Of a stretch of DNA of 64,000 nt, positions 11,084 to 22,715 are shown in pieces. Positions within the stretch are counted from its first letter, which is position 1. Each line of letters begins with the position of its first letter. The position numbers were made by a program, and so were the translations under genes. The stretch is from positions 105,054,442-105,118,441 of the forward strand of contig CM076197.1 in the NCBI GenBank assembly GCA_038277395.1, written 5' to 3'. The notes under the pieces are model-generated. The model had not been told where the DNA came from and made no database searches. It worked only from the letters and a program-made list of their open reading frames with translations. The DNA comes from Dryocosmus kuriphilus. Its lineage: Eukaryota > Arthropoda > Insecta > Hymenoptera > Cynipidae.

Positions 11084-14000
11084 GGGGAGAGTGGGGCACT
11101 ACTGTCACTGCGGGTATGCTGGTCACCCTTATAAATACTTTTTTTAAAAATGAAAAAAATTTAATTTTGTTTTTATTGTTATCTACAAAAGGTATAGTTG
11201 TTCCTGTACCTATTACTTTCTTGCACAATAATAATTAGTTGAAATTTAAAAGATTGAAATTTAGAGCATAAAAATACATTGCGCTGCCGAATTTGTAACG
11301 TACGGAAAAAGGGAAAATAAGCATTAATGGTCTTTATAATTGGGTCTATTGTAATGTTTAAAGCTCGAACTTTAAATTCTTTCTCTTATATAATTTCTCT
11401 ACGATGCGTAGTTACAAAGTTATATGAATAATAAAAAAAGTATCGAGGTGGGGCACAGAAAGTCACCTTAGGTGGGGCACAGAAGTCACACTCGAGCCGT
11501 GTTAAGTGGGCTGTGAGAGAGAACAGCTGATTTTTTTAGCCTGACTTCTGTCAACTTCTGTGATCGTTATGTGATACATAGGTGTACATATTTTAGCATT
11601 TAAGAGTGAGTGTAAATAGAAAAGACAAATGGTGCGTTATTATAAGAAACAAAATAAAAAATCTGAGTATCAATACACAGACGGTTGTATAAAATTGGCT
11701 ATTGATTGCGTTCAGAATGGGGAATCAATTAAAAGTGCAGCAGCGAAGTATGGTATACCTAGAACCACTTTGCAAAATAAATTCAAAAACGGCAATGTTC
11801 GTCCTGCTTCTGTTAAAAAAGGTAAGTTTGGAATTAATCTGTATGCTTCTAATTCTACCTTACTTTTCTTTATTTCAATTTTGAATATTTATAAGGCTTT
11901 ACACGAACATTCACTGATGAGCAAGAAAAAGCTTTTTATGCGAGTACATTGTGGAGATGGAAAGCAGATTAATGGGTCTTTCAACAAAAGAGTTAAGAAA
12001 ACTAGGTTTTGATTTCGCAGAGGAATTGAAGATTTCTCACCCATTTAATAAAGAGACACGTAATTCATTTTCCCTTATAATTTGTATACATCTACATAAC
12101 CTATATGCACACTGTCTAAGTCTTGTTTCTGTATTTATGACGTACTTTAATTATTTGTGTTTATAATCTAAATAGGTATGACAGGCAAGGATTGGATGAT
12201 TAGTTTTATGCGAAGACATAACTTGTCGAATAGAAAACCTCAAAATACATCAGCTGCGAGGGCCAATGGATTTAAGAAGGAAGCTGTTGACAAATTTTTT
12301 TTTCTTCTGAAAGAAATCCAAGACAAGCACAACATTCCTGCTAGTAGCATATGGAATGTTGACGAAACATCTACATCCACAGTACCTAAGTCAACTCCAA
12401 GAGTTATTGCCAGTAAAGGAAGAAAACAAGTTGGTGGCAAGACAAGTGCAGAGCGGGGTGAAAATGTCACTGCAGAGATCTGCATGTCTGCGAGTGGAGT
12501 GTTTATGCCACCTATGCTTGTGTTTCCTCGAGTAAGGCCGAATCCAACATTTCTTGAGGGAAAACCAGAAGGCTCGTGGGCTGAATGGGATAAAAGTGGA
12601 TATGTAAATTCCGACAGTTTTCTTGTTTTTTTTAAAGAAGTTTATAGAATTTACACGAGCTTCAAACGATAATCCACAGATTTTATTGTTGGATGGGCAT
12701 CATTCACACGTGAAAAACTTGGCAGTTGCAAAATTGGCGAAAGAACAAGGAGTTATTATATTATGCTTTCCTCCACATTGCACTCACAGAATGCAACCGT
12801 TAGATGTTTCATTTATGAAGCCCCTAAGTCTATGTTACTCTGAAGAAATAAAAGCATTTCAACGTAACGGAGCTCTAATTCAAATGAAAAATATTTTTTC
12901 TGTATTTGGCAAAGCCTGGCAAAGAGCCGCAAAAGTTGAAACCGCAGTAAATGCTTTCAAAGCAACTGGAATAGTGCCGTTAAATGTGCACATTTTTGAC
13001 CACCATTTTCAAAGTTCAGGCGGCTCATGTTCATCCTTGGAATCTTCGACCAATGCAGGTAAATTTCAATATTAAAATTAAATATTTGTTTACATCACTA
13101 TGAATTTAAATAAAATTACTTTATATGTTGCGGAATGTGTTGAAGAATGTAAACAGATCATCTCTAACATTGTAACGCCGAAACGAACCAAAGTACAAAA
13201 AATAACCTCTCACGCTTCAAGTTGTGATAAGTCTGATGGAGTAAACGAAACTAGTGAAAGTTTAGTCGGACCAGAAAAGACTATTCATTTATCTGTTCTT
13301 TTAGAAGCTACTAAGCCTTTAATTTCTTTCATAGTAAGTCGTAATATATTTTTATTAAACGTAAAAAAAGTATTCAGATAATAATATTTATTTTCATATT
13401 TTTTAGCATAATATGCTACTTTCAACTCCAGAAATGTTAAAAAACAACTCTCCACATGAGCTGCTTCAATCTGTTCAGGAAATTCAACAGTGCATCCAAG
13501 CAACAACAGTTGAAAATCCATCTAAGCAAACCCCAGTTTGTAAAAAAAGAATGAGTGGAACTGCTGCTATAATAACAGATGATGCTTATATACAGGAACT
13601 GGAGATGGCTGAGAAAGTTAAGAAGATAAAGAAAGAACCAAAAGCCAAACTTGGAACTAGAAAGTCGAAGCCAAAAATTAATAATGTTCAAGCGATTCCA
13701 AAAGGTACAATTGTAGTCGAGAAGTCAACTCCTTTCAGTAATTCAGCGCCAACCTCTTGGAAATTTCAATTACCAATACACCCAACAAAATACTCCAATA
13801 CATTTCATTCAACCAGGTATTTCAGCTGGAATATTGCAAAGTAATAACGCTACTGTATGTGCTAATGCTACTATTGTCGATGGTGCAGTGGTAATTGAAG
13901 AAGATGATGGTATCCTTCCAACATTTTACGTAACTTAAAATGTCTAATTTTACATGAATCTTTTCTATTCTGTCTCTCCGAAAATAAACTATATTTTATT

Positions 14001-14638
14001 GAAAAAATTATAAAATAGTAATTTATAGAGTCAAAAAGTGTATATTAGAAAACTGGAAAAAATGATTGAATTTCATAGCTGCTATAAAAAATATTCCTGT
14101 GAAATTACCTTTATTTTAGAGTAATTTATTATATTATGTTTTATTTAAAAATGTTTTAAAAATGTTAATATTAACAGTTAATCTCATTAAGTGATTAATA
14201 GAAAAAAATGTGATTAACATAGAATAAAGTTCTTTAATAAAATAAATTTATTTAAATATTTTTATTACTCTTTATTATTTGTCCTTCATATATCATATTA
14301 TATTATAGACATATATTTTTATATATGTTATTAATATTGTAAAATAATAATAGTAATCATTGATTAAAAATCTAATTTTTTTACGAGTCGACCGTACCAT
14401 TTGTGCCCCACCTACATGACATCGTGTGCCCCACGCTGACTGTTTACACCCCGCTTGGACGCCTGTTGAATTTTAATTTTTAAAAATTAACGCATTGATA
14501 AAAAATTTTTATTCTAACGGAATCTGATTCTTGAAGGTTAATCTTATTTGTTTCTGTTATTCTTAAAGAACATAAGCATAAATGTTAATACAAAAGATTA
14601 GATCAACGTTAGAGTGACCTCAGTGCCCCACTCTCCCC
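11084..14638 (+). mobile_element. pogo/Tigger-type DNA transposon
   Basis: Terminal inverted repeats GGGGAGAGTGGGGCACT at 11084 and its complement ending at 14638. The flanking dinucleotide is TA on both sides (11082-11083 and 14639-14640), the target site of the Tc1/mariner/pogo group. The motif GTGGGGCACA recurs inside both ends (near 11451 and 11473 on the left, about 14400-14440 on the right), which look like subterminal transposase-binding sites. The element carries a transposase gene, and about 0.7 kb of AT-rich non-coding DNA precedes the right end. Total length 3555 bp. Confidence 0.88.
11629..13060 (+). pseudogene. pogo/Tigger-family transposase, intron-containing, frameshifted
   Basis: Cut-and-paste transposase with an N-terminal psq-type helix-turn-helix (residues 1-64, ending near RTTLQNKFKNGN), a CENP-B-type DNA-binding middle (LSTKELRKLGFDFAEEL, GKDWMISFMRRH) and a DDE_1 catalytic domain. 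Catalytic acidic residues are visible in NVDETS (about 12357), LLLDGHHSH (about 12686) and QPLDVSF (about 12797). Two introns fit the frame: 11822-11895 and about 12059-12173. Two frameshifts break it, one near 11940 and one in the T-rich run near 12625-12640. A C-terminal lysine-rich extension may continue in further exons (13125-13330, 13413-13840), but these are not secure. The copy looks recently active but currently broken. Confidence 0.85.
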
Positions 14639-14746
14639 TAGACAGATCAGTGGCACGCCTCGGATATTTGAAAAAGAGGCCGGGGTAACTTGGTGGGGAT
14701 AGCCCCACCACCGCGACGAAGTAATGTGTGAGACAAGGAACTAGGT

Positions 14747-15537
14747 TTTCTGGATCCCCTAGCCGAAAGAACAACTTCCAGGCCTCATTTCAGTCCGGGA
14801 TTCCAGGAACAGTGGTTTTTGTGGTCTGCTAGAGTTAAGTTGCGCTCTGATTGGCTGTCAGACTTTTGCGGCTCGCTGATGAAGGGCGCACATAACATGT
14901 TGTCTTTCCACCGGAGAAATGCATTAAATGATTAAAACAAACGATTTAAAATTTGGCAATTGTACTTTTAACAATTGTGTCTTCAATATTACTTCATGTA
15001 AATGCGATGCAGAAAATAATCCGTAGGATAAGGAAAAGATCAAGTTTGTAATGATTATTAACTTATAATAAAGTTAAACTTTTCATGTAAAATTTGACCA
15101 ATTTTTAATTATATATTTAATTATAGAGAGTTTTAAATATTTTTTTAGTGTTTCTGATACGAGTTTTGATACTTATTTTTGGTGTCCATCCTGACCAGCA
15201 AAATCTCCGCTTCGCCTCGGTTTTGCAAAAGTCGGACAAAATTCCGCTAAGCTTACCGACAGAGCAGCAGCGAAAACAAAATATATGGCATGGCGCCACA
15301 CGATGTGTCCGGGAGGGCGCGCTGATGCAGGCCACAAAAGAAAAAGCATATATATAGATATATTCTAGCACGAGCTAGCGGCCCACAACTCTTTTTATAC
15401 AATTATTAAACGAACTTTCGGTCGGGGATCAAGAAAAATAGTATACGACACACGGCCAGAAATATTGGATGCCCTAACGTGTGTGATACGCTCGGAAATC
15501 CAACTTTCGGGCCTTGGGTCGTAATATACTATTCTTC
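14747..15537. mobile_element. Insertion in the left arm of the foldback element
   Basis: This stretch is absent from the right arm, which runs straight from the sequence of 14746 to that of 15538. Its left edge has GGATCCCCTAGCCGAAAG, which pairs with CTTTCGGTCGGGGATC at about 15415-15430. From 15430 to 15537 it ends in a separate 115-bp hairpin (TAGTATACGAC...GTCGTAATATACTA). So one or two small TIR elements are likely here. No gene is seen. Confidence 0.55.
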
Positions 15538-16510
15538 GTCTCTCGCAAGCTACCGCTTCGTGTAAAGTCGAAAATACACGAACGAAAACGAATAGTGAGT
15601 CGGTGAGTTGTCCTGGTTACAAGCTGCTCGGGTTAGCCGAAAATGCACGAATACGAACGATTGGAGCACTCACCGACAATAGCCCACTTCACGTTCGCGA
15701 CTGATCGGTTTCGACCTTGAAGCATTTGAAAGATTTGGTGGATGGACTTGATTCTTCATTTTTAATAAAATCCGCGTTAACGTGAGAAGTTAGCTGACGT
15801 TACATTTTTATCTCTGTTCTCATTGGTCTAATACTTGATTATGAAGATAACGTTGAACAGAAAGGCGTCAAATATGAATTTTTCAAATGTAGCAGAAAGA
15901 CTTCAAATATACATGTAATGAAGTTTTGAAATATTTAATCATTGTTTTTCAGGAATTCTTATGAAATGTTTTAGACGACCTGATTCTACAGCGAGTAAAT
16001 TATAAGACACTGGAGGTTTGTAAAGTTGAAATATATTGGGTATATGTGTATGGGATTTTGAGGTTAGATTAATATCTATTACTTTCAAGTCAGTTTTTAT
16101 TATATCTATGTTTTTTTTTTCAATTGAATTTAAATATTCTAAAGTTAAAATGATAATCAATAAAAAAAAAAAATCAATTTCATTTTCGAATAACATTGAA
16201 CATTATGACTTATGTGTATTTTTTTTAGTTTGCAGAGAAAACATTTTAATTTTGTATTTTTTGAAATTTTTGTTTGAAACACATTGTTCCTACTTTAATT
16301 TAAAAACATAAAGACTAGAAACTATTGAAGAATAAACAGTTTTAATAAAACGCACAATTGACAAAACAAGTGACCATAAAAATACGATAAACAGAGTTTT
16401 TATTCAAAATAACCTAAAAATAATAATTACATGGTATAATTTTGTTCAATGTTATTCGAAAATTAAATAAACAAGCATTTTGATAAATAAAAAAAAAAGT
16501 TTTTAAAGTG

Positions 16511-16582
16511 GGTTTAGAGAGAATCGAACGCGCAATCTTATGACTATCAGTCAAGCACTCTACCAGGGAGCTACCGACGCTT
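16511..16582 (-). tRNA. tRNA-like sequence, probably a tRNA pseudogene or SINE head
   Basis: On the minus strand an internal pol III promoter is visible: A-box-like TAGCTCCCTGGTAGAG (16558-16573) and a perfect B box GTTCGATTC (16521-16529). Between them CTTGA-CTGATAG-TCATAAG folds as an anticodon arm with a bulge and would read GAT (Ile). The acceptor stem does not pair well and the T stem has mismatches, so a working tRNA is unlikely. It lies in the loop of the foldback element. Confidence 0.42.
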
Positions 16583-18133
16583 GGAAATATTTATACAATA
16601 GCTCTATGACCATCCGTTTGCAATGTTTCAAATGCATTTTTCTCGAAAATGGGCTAAAATTGAGCCTTCTTGATTTTTCTCAGAAAACCTGTGGTACGTA
16701 CATTTCATTGACGAGAGTATCAATTCAAACAAACAAAGACCATACCTAAAGGTCCCCTTGTTAATGAAATTTAACGGAAGCGTATTAAAAAGAATTAAAA
16801 AGTAGAAGAATGTAAAAGCAGTAATAGAAAAGTTGAAAATAATTTCACTTTAAGAACGCTATATCAAATTGAAATTTATGGATTGTTTCCTCATTAATAC
16901 ATATTTTTTATTATATTTTCATATTATAGCATTTATAAATAATAATCCTTTACTTATACTGAAAGGAAAATTATTATAATTGTTGAAAATAATTATACCG
17001 TATTATTATCAATTATCATTAGCAATGACTATTACATATTTATGATGTATTTATGTAACCTACCTTTTTCATTATTAAATCGTTTTATAACTTACATATA
17101 TTGGAAAAATATTCAAATTTATATTTATTTATATTTTAATAATTTATTTAAACGTGTTAAACATGCATTAATCTGTGCTAACATTGAGGAGAATACATTA
17201 CAGATGAATAATGTTCAATGTTATTCGAAAATGAAATTGATTATTGATTTTTTTTATTGATTATCATTTTAACTTTAGAATATTTAAATTCAATTGAAAA
17301 AAAACATTGATATAATAAAAACTGACTTGAAAGTAATAGATATTAATCTAACCTGAAAATCCCATACACATATATCCAATATATTTCAACTTTACAAACC
17401 TCCAGTGTCTTATAATTTACTCGCTGTAGAATCAGATCGTCTAAAACATTTCATAAGAATTCCTGAAAAACATAATGATTAAATATTTCAAAACTTCATT
17501 ACATGTATATTTGAAGTCTTTCTGCTACATTTGAAAAATTCATATTTGACGCCTTTCTGTTCAATGCTATCTTCATTATCAAGTATTAGACCAATGAGAA
17601 AAGAGACAAAAATGTACCGTCAGCTAACTTCTCGCGTTAACGTCGATTTTATTAAAAATGTAAAATCAACTCTATCCTCCAAATGCCTTCAAAGGCTTCA
17701 AGGTCGAAACCGATCAGTCGCGAACGTGAAGTCGGCTATCGTCGGTGAGTGCTCCAATCGTTCGTATTTGTGCATTTTCGGCTAACCCGAGCAGCTTGTA
17801 ACCAGGACAACTCACCGACTCACCGTTCGTTTTCGTTCGTGTATTTTCGACTTTACACGAAGCGGCAGCTTGCGAGAGACGAAGAAACCTAGTTCCTTGT
17901 CTCACACATTACTTCGTCGCGGTGGTGGGGCTATCCCCACCAAGTTGCCCCGGCCTCTTTTTCAAATATCCGAGGTTGTTGAGTTTACTTCAGTCTTGCA
18001 CTTTCATCTGCTTATCGCATCTACACCCTCTGCAATATATGCTGGTATATCTTATGGAGTCAGATATCAAATTAACGTAGGTCGCGGAAAAGGACATACT
18101 ATATACTTTTTACCTTTGGACCCAATACCTACA

Positions 18134-18480
18134 GTTTGATTTTCCGCAGCGCCTCCCGTGCCCCTGCCCCCTAAGCTTTTTCTTCTTTTGTGAACTAAAA
18201 CTGAACATCCACGCTCCTTTTTGAGCGGTAAGGCAGTGCTTCAATTTAGCAATTGGATAACGTCGGTAGAGTAGTTCTGAGTGGGTAACTCCGGTAGGAT
18301 AAAAACCAGAAATAACAAATTATTATTAAAATTATTAATAATAAACATCTTAATAATATTAATTATTATAATTTCACAAAAAAATATTCAAAGCAGGAGA
18401 CGCCATCGCAGATAACAAAATGAGAGCAATATGCGACGCATTACGCACGCACGCATGCACCAACGCAGACAGATGCGTCA
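18134..18480. other. Non-coding flank after the retrotransposon
   Basis: Begins with the GTTT target duplication. It is AT-rich, with no gene and no recognised repeat until the short tandem motif that follows. Confidence 0.5.
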
Positions 18481-18485
18481 TCAAT

Positions 18486-18576
18486 TGAGACGCATATCGC
18501 TCACATGTCATGACTTGAGACGCATATCGCTCGCATGTCATAAGTCTTCAGTGAGACGCATATTGCTCGCATATCG
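18486..18576 (+). repeat. Short tandem repeat, GAGACGCATATCGCTCGCAT unit, three copies
   Basis: Three degenerate copies of a 27-33 bp unit (GAGACGCATATYGCTCRCAT plus GTCAT spacer). Related ACGCATGC-type words occur just upstream at 18430-18480. Confidence 0.75.
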
Positions 18577-18751
18577 TAATTGTTTATTATTATCATTAAG
18601 CACCATTAATTTTTTTGGACATTTTATTTAATGAAAAAGAGAAAAGAAATATATTTTATAAAAAGTTTTATTTTGCAAATGCCATAATATTTAATAATTA
18701 CAGATTGCTACATGCAGAGCCTCGCAATGGACCCGAAAACAAAGTTCACCT

Positions 18752-18905
18752 AGGGAGCGTCCATTAATTACGTAATGGTCATTTTTGGAATTTGAGACCC
18801 CCAACCCTCTTCGTAAGATTTTTTCTATAGTATTAATAGACATAACTTTAACATGGTCGTAAGATTTGGCTACCCCGACCCATTACGTAATTAATGGACG
18901 CTCCT
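18752..18905. mobile_element. Small MITE with AGGGAGCGTCC ends
   Basis: Inverted ends AGGGAGCGTCCATTAATTAC and its complement GTAATTAATGGACGCTCCT enclose about 110 bp of non-coding DNA. The total of 154 bp and the absence of any reading frame fit a miniature inverted-repeat element. The superfamily was not assigned. Confidence 0.75.
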
Positions 18906-19278
18906 CTACCAACGAAGATTGTTAAGTCCATTAAAATTTGAAGTTATAAACGTATTTGAAAGATCATCTCGACGCACATTTTTATTTCATGACCTAGAGC
19001 AGCAGTCCTCTACAAATCGAGGTCTGCGGGCCACACATCTCTCAGTTAGTAACATTTACCTTTACAAAAATAAGTTATCCCTTCCCTTAAAGGAAACTCC
19101 CATTTTTACAAATTCGAATCAACCTATTGTGTAAAAACTACATACACACATAATTTTCACAAAATATGAGATATGCAGTCTAAAATTCATTAACACTGTG
19201 ATTTGAAAACTTAAAATTAAATTTTGATTAAAAAAAGGCGATGTGTATAAATAAATTCTGACCTATGGAATACAACTA

Positions 19279-19526
19279 CACTGAAACCCCGTTTAAGTTG
19301 ACGCCCGTTTAAGTTGACGGGATGCTGCTCGTTTAAGTTGACGCGCATCTCTCCACCAAAATATGGGACCCGGGGGAACATATGCGTGAGTCGGTGAGTC
19401 GGCCAACTGCAATAGCCCAACGAAGGAGCTCCTCTCGTGGTAAGAACGATGGTGGGAGACACCACCGCGTCAACCTAAATGAAATGTTTTCATTTCGGAG
19501 GCGTCAACTTAAACGGAGTTTCAGTG
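19279..19526. mobile_element. MITE of Tc1/mariner-pogo type, TA target
   Basis: Ends CACTGAAACCCCGTTTAAGT and the complement ACTTAAACGGAGTTTCAGTG, with TA on both sides (19277-19278 and 19527-19528). The unit CGTTTAAGTTGACG is repeated just inside the left end. 248 bp, non-coding. Confidence 0.78.
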
Positions 19527-19723
19527 TAATTTGTTCTATCTGAGATTTTGAGTCCGATAAAATTAAATATCAAATAAAATTGCATATACGTATAAAATAT
19601 GCAATAATTAAGTTCATTAGCGTAGATCGTGGCCCGCCGTGTATAAAACAATGAGGACCGCTTAGTCTAAGGAGCCTTAAAATATTCTTTTCAATATCAT
19701 GTACTTCACACAAGAGCAATATT

Positions 19724-20058
19724 CAGGGTGGCCACAAGATTCAATTTATTCATTTCTCTGACATTTCCCTGACTTTCAGACAAATTTCCCTGACAAAAAC
19801 GTATTAAAAATTCGAACAAATTTTCAGTAATAATACTATTGAATTTTAAAAAAAATTTCGTATAATATCACTTTCAATGCTTTCAAATTTAAAATCACTT
19901 AACAACACTTAAAATTAGTAAAAATCTCTCAAATTTACGACAATCTTGGAAATCTCTTTAAATTCCTTAAAATCCTTTTAAAATCTTTTAAAATCCACGA
20001 GAATATTTATAATTCCTTTAAATTTCTTAAAACTCTTCCATATTTCCAGGCCACCCTG
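19724..20058. mobile_element. MITE with CAGGGTGGCC ends and 6-bp duplication
   Basis: Ends CAGGGTGGCC and GGCCACCCTG, flanked by AATATT on both sides (19718-19723, 20059-20064). The interior holds the repeated phrase TTTCCCTGAC on the left and AAATYYYTTTAAAAT-like phrases on the right. No reading frame. Confidence 0.72.
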
Positions 20059-20305
20059 AATATTCCTCCCAGGCAAGCCCGTATCGCTGCTTGCATCTTG
20101 CAACGCTTGTTGTCTCTCATCTTTGCGCGGTGAATCGTAGTAATAGTGTTACAAAAATTGCGTCGTAATAAGGCAAACAATCTTTCGCCAAACTTAAGCA
20201 AGCGGTGTACCAGTGAAGAATAATACCCCCAGGAAATTTGGACGACGGACGTGTCCCCATACAGCAGATACCATCAGTTTCTTCCCTCGAACAGTCGGCA
20301 TCGTT
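20059..20305 (+). repeat. Segmental duplication, copy 1
   Basis: About 245 bp sharing high identity with 20692-20930 (for example AATATTCCTCCCAGGCAAGC, AAGCAAGCGGTG, ACAGCAGATACCATCAGTT). The duplicated block starts at the MITE end, and copy 2 still begins with a CCACCCT remnant, so duplication followed MITE insertion. Confidence 0.85.
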
Positions 20306-20691
20306 TCTAAAGAAATTATTAGTTTCTTCCATCGAACAGTCGGACTCGTTTCCAAACCTGGAAAAAGAAAATCGTTTAAGTGGTAAAGCAGAAAATCTAA
20401 AGGAAGCTAGACTCGGTGCTAGCGGATGTCTTCTGAACAGATCCTTCTGAGAATTGGAATATCTGAAGAGTACGTAACCAATGAGAAACGTGCTGACGAG
20501 AAAAATCAGAACGTAGGGAGACTGAGGGACTCTAAAAAATTTAATGATAGAAATTAATTTGTAAAATTAAATGAATGAGACATTTTTTAATCTGAACTGA
20601 AGACTAGGAATTTTAAGAAAAGATACTAACTTGTATTAGAGAGCATATCTTGCGGGCAGGGTGCAGAGGAATGGGTACATCAAATATCCAC

Positions 20692-20930
20692 CCTAAATAT
20701 TCCTCCCAGGCAAGCCTTTATCGCTGCTGGCAACACTTGCTGTCTTTCTTTGCGCGGTGAATCATAGTGTTACAAAAATTGCGTCGTAATAAGGAAAAAC
20801 ATCTTTCGCCAAACTTAAGCAAGCGGTGAACCAGTGAAGAATAATATCTCCCAGGCAATTTGGATGACGGACGTGTCCCTATACAGCAGATACCATCAGT
20901 TGCTTCCCTCGAACAGTCGGCATCGTTTCC
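20692..20930 (+). repeat. Segmental duplication, copy 2
   Basis: Second copy of the 20059-20305 block in the same orientation, separated from it by about 390 bp. It ends where the TTTCAAA satellite begins. No coding function is apparent in either copy. Confidence 0.85.
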
Positions 20931-20934
20931 AAAA

Positions 20935-22027
20935 AAACAAAAAACGAAATTTTACAAAAGTTTTAAAAGCTTTAAAAGACTTCATAAATATTGCTAAGGT
21001 CTCAAATATTACAAGAAATTTTAAACGTTTCACTAAGATTTCAAAAATTTCATAAAATTTCACAATTTCAAATATTTCAAAATATCTTACAAAAATTTAA
21101 AAGATTTCAAAAATATTTAAAAGGTCTCAAATATTTCAAGAGATTTCAAATATCTCAAAAATTTCAATATATCAAAAGATTATAAAACTTTTTACAAAGA
21201 TTTCAATAATTAAAAAATTAAAAACATTTCAAAAGATATCACATAGATATCACACAAATTTTAAAAGGTTTCAATTTATTTTATAAAAATTTACAAAAAT
21301 TTCAAAAGATTTTACAAGAATTTCAAAGATTTCAAATATTTCATAATATCTTAAAAGATTTGACAAACATTTTGAAGATTTGAAACGTTTTCACAATCAT
21401 TTCCAAGATCTCAAGTATTTCAAAAGATTTCAAAAGATTTTAAAGATTAAAAAGTTTTCATAAAAGTTTTAATTTCAAAAGATTTCACAAAGATTTTCAA
21501 AGATCTCAAAAATATTTTACAAACATTTCAAATATTTCAAAGATCTAAAATATTTCAAAAGATATTAAAAGTTTCTCAAGGATTTCAAAGATTTCATAAA
21601 TATTTCAAAGATTTCAAAAGTTTCAAAATATTTCACGAAGATCTCACAAACATTTCAAAGGTTTCAAAAATTACAAAAGATTTGAATGCATCTCAAGAGA
21701 TTTCACAAAAATTTTAAATATTTTAAGAGATTTTACGAAAACTTCAAATATACCAGAACATGTAAAAAAATTTTACAAAAGTTTTAAAGATTTTAAAAGA
21801 CTTCATAAATTTTTCAAAGGTCTCAAATATCACAAGATATTTAAAAAATTTCACTAACATTTTTAAAATTTCAAAAATTTCATAAGATTTCACAATTTCA
21901 AATATTTCAAAATATCTTACAAAAATTTAAGAGATTTCAAAAATATTTAAAAGGTCTCAAAAATATTTCAAAAGATTTCAAATATCTCAAAAATTTCAAG
22001 ATATCAAAAGATTATAAGACTTTTTAC
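20935..22027 (+). repeat. TTTCAAAA-type satellite array, left part
   Basis: Low-complexity DNA built from variants of ATTTCAAAAGATTTCAAA with ACAAAAATTT and CATAAATATTTC words. A longer repeat order exists: the phrase with GATCTCACAAACATTTCAAAG appears in this array and in the array at 25046-26205, so the two are parts of one satellite. Open frames within it are artefacts of composition. Confidence 0.85.
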
Positions 22028-22715
22028 AGGGCTTCCGTTTCTGGTACCGAAAGGTAAAGTACGCGTGTTTATTCTGTGCTATCTTTTTGGGTTTTGGCGA
22101 CGGGTGAGGAGGTGTGACTGAGGTGAAAGGCGATAAGGGTGGTGAGTGTAGTGAAAGGGTTGTGTGGTAGTGCGGGGTAGTTGTCTTGTAAAGTTAAAAG
22201 GGTTGAAACGAAAATCGAAAGTGAGAGTTTAGAGGTTAGTTTACGAGGTCGGAAAAGTGAGCGGGAAGATAAGGGACAGCAGTTCGGTAAGTTAGACCAG
22301 CATGTTTACAATGAGGAGCCCAACGTGGTCCAGTAGAGGGCAGCAGCAGGGAGATAACCTCGGTGCTGATGAGCTTACTGTGGCCGGCGAAACAGGGAGG
22401 GGAAAAGGTGATGCCGGGGATAGTACTGACGATGTAGAGATGCAGTTTACTACGCCGGGAAACTTTGTTAGGGGTGAGAAAGAAGGTGGACTAGCCGACA
22501 ACTTTTTATCAAGTGGAGGCAGGGGGGAGGGTTAACGAATAAAAGTGATGAGTGGGACAAGGCGGATGATAGTAAAAGATCAAGGGAAGAAGAGGGCAAT
22601 GAACAGGGAGAAGAGAAATTGCGGAAAAAGCTTAAGAAAAAGTCTCCACCGAAGAGGAATAAGGCAAAAGGGAAAGTCGATCTAGAAAATCTGGAAAGTG
22701 TCATTAAAGGGTTTA

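Larger units (their letters stand above)
14658..17975. mobile_element. Foldback-type element with about 0.77-kb inverted arms
   Basis: The right arm 17207-17975 is the reverse complement of the left arm, which is 14658-14746 plus 15538-16205. The ends read CCTCGGATATTTG...CAAATATCCGAGG. About 790 bp of other DNA interrupts the left arm. The loop of about 1 kb (16206-17206) is AT-rich and carries a tRNA-like sequence but no transposase. No target duplication is visible and LTR bases are missing at the site. It could be a foldback/MITE-like DNA element or a palindrome formed at insertion. The superfamily is not recognised. Confidence 0.75.
4841..18133 (+). mobile_element. Ty3/Gypsy-type LTR retrotransposon, degraded, with three nested insertions
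   Basis: Two copies of the same LTR bound the element. The 5' LTR is 4841-7481 and the 3' LTR is 10933-18133, each broken by later insertions. LTR ends form the short inverted pair TGYARG...CCTACA. The 4 bases before the element (4837-4840) and after it (18134-18137) are both GTTT, a target-site duplication. Internally there is a primer-binding-like site at 7482, a truncated coding region and a purine tract just before 10933. The internal part is only about 3.4 kb; gag, protease and the start of reverse transcriptase are missing or unrecognisable, and pol carries stops and frameshifts. The order of events is clear: retrotransposon first, then hAT, Tigger and foldback insertions into the LTRs. 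Confidence 0.85.
10933..18133 (+). repeat. 3' LTR, split by Tigger and foldback elements
   Basis: LTR pieces are 10933-11083, about 14641-14657 and 17976-18133. The first and last match the 5' LTR closely. About 60 bp of the LTR present near 7255-7317 is missing at the foldback insertion, so that event deleted target DNA. Confidence 0.8.

Noticed and set aside
20834..21185. Open frames inside the TTTCAAA satellite, also at 25755-26123
   Set aside because: Phe/Lys-rich translations produced by a simple repeat; no gene signals.
22365..22400. CTGATGAGC...GGCGAAAC resembling a hammerhead core on the plus strand
   Set aside because: Stem II would have only two base pairs, and the stretch is coding sequence of LINE ORF1 (ADELTVAGETG).
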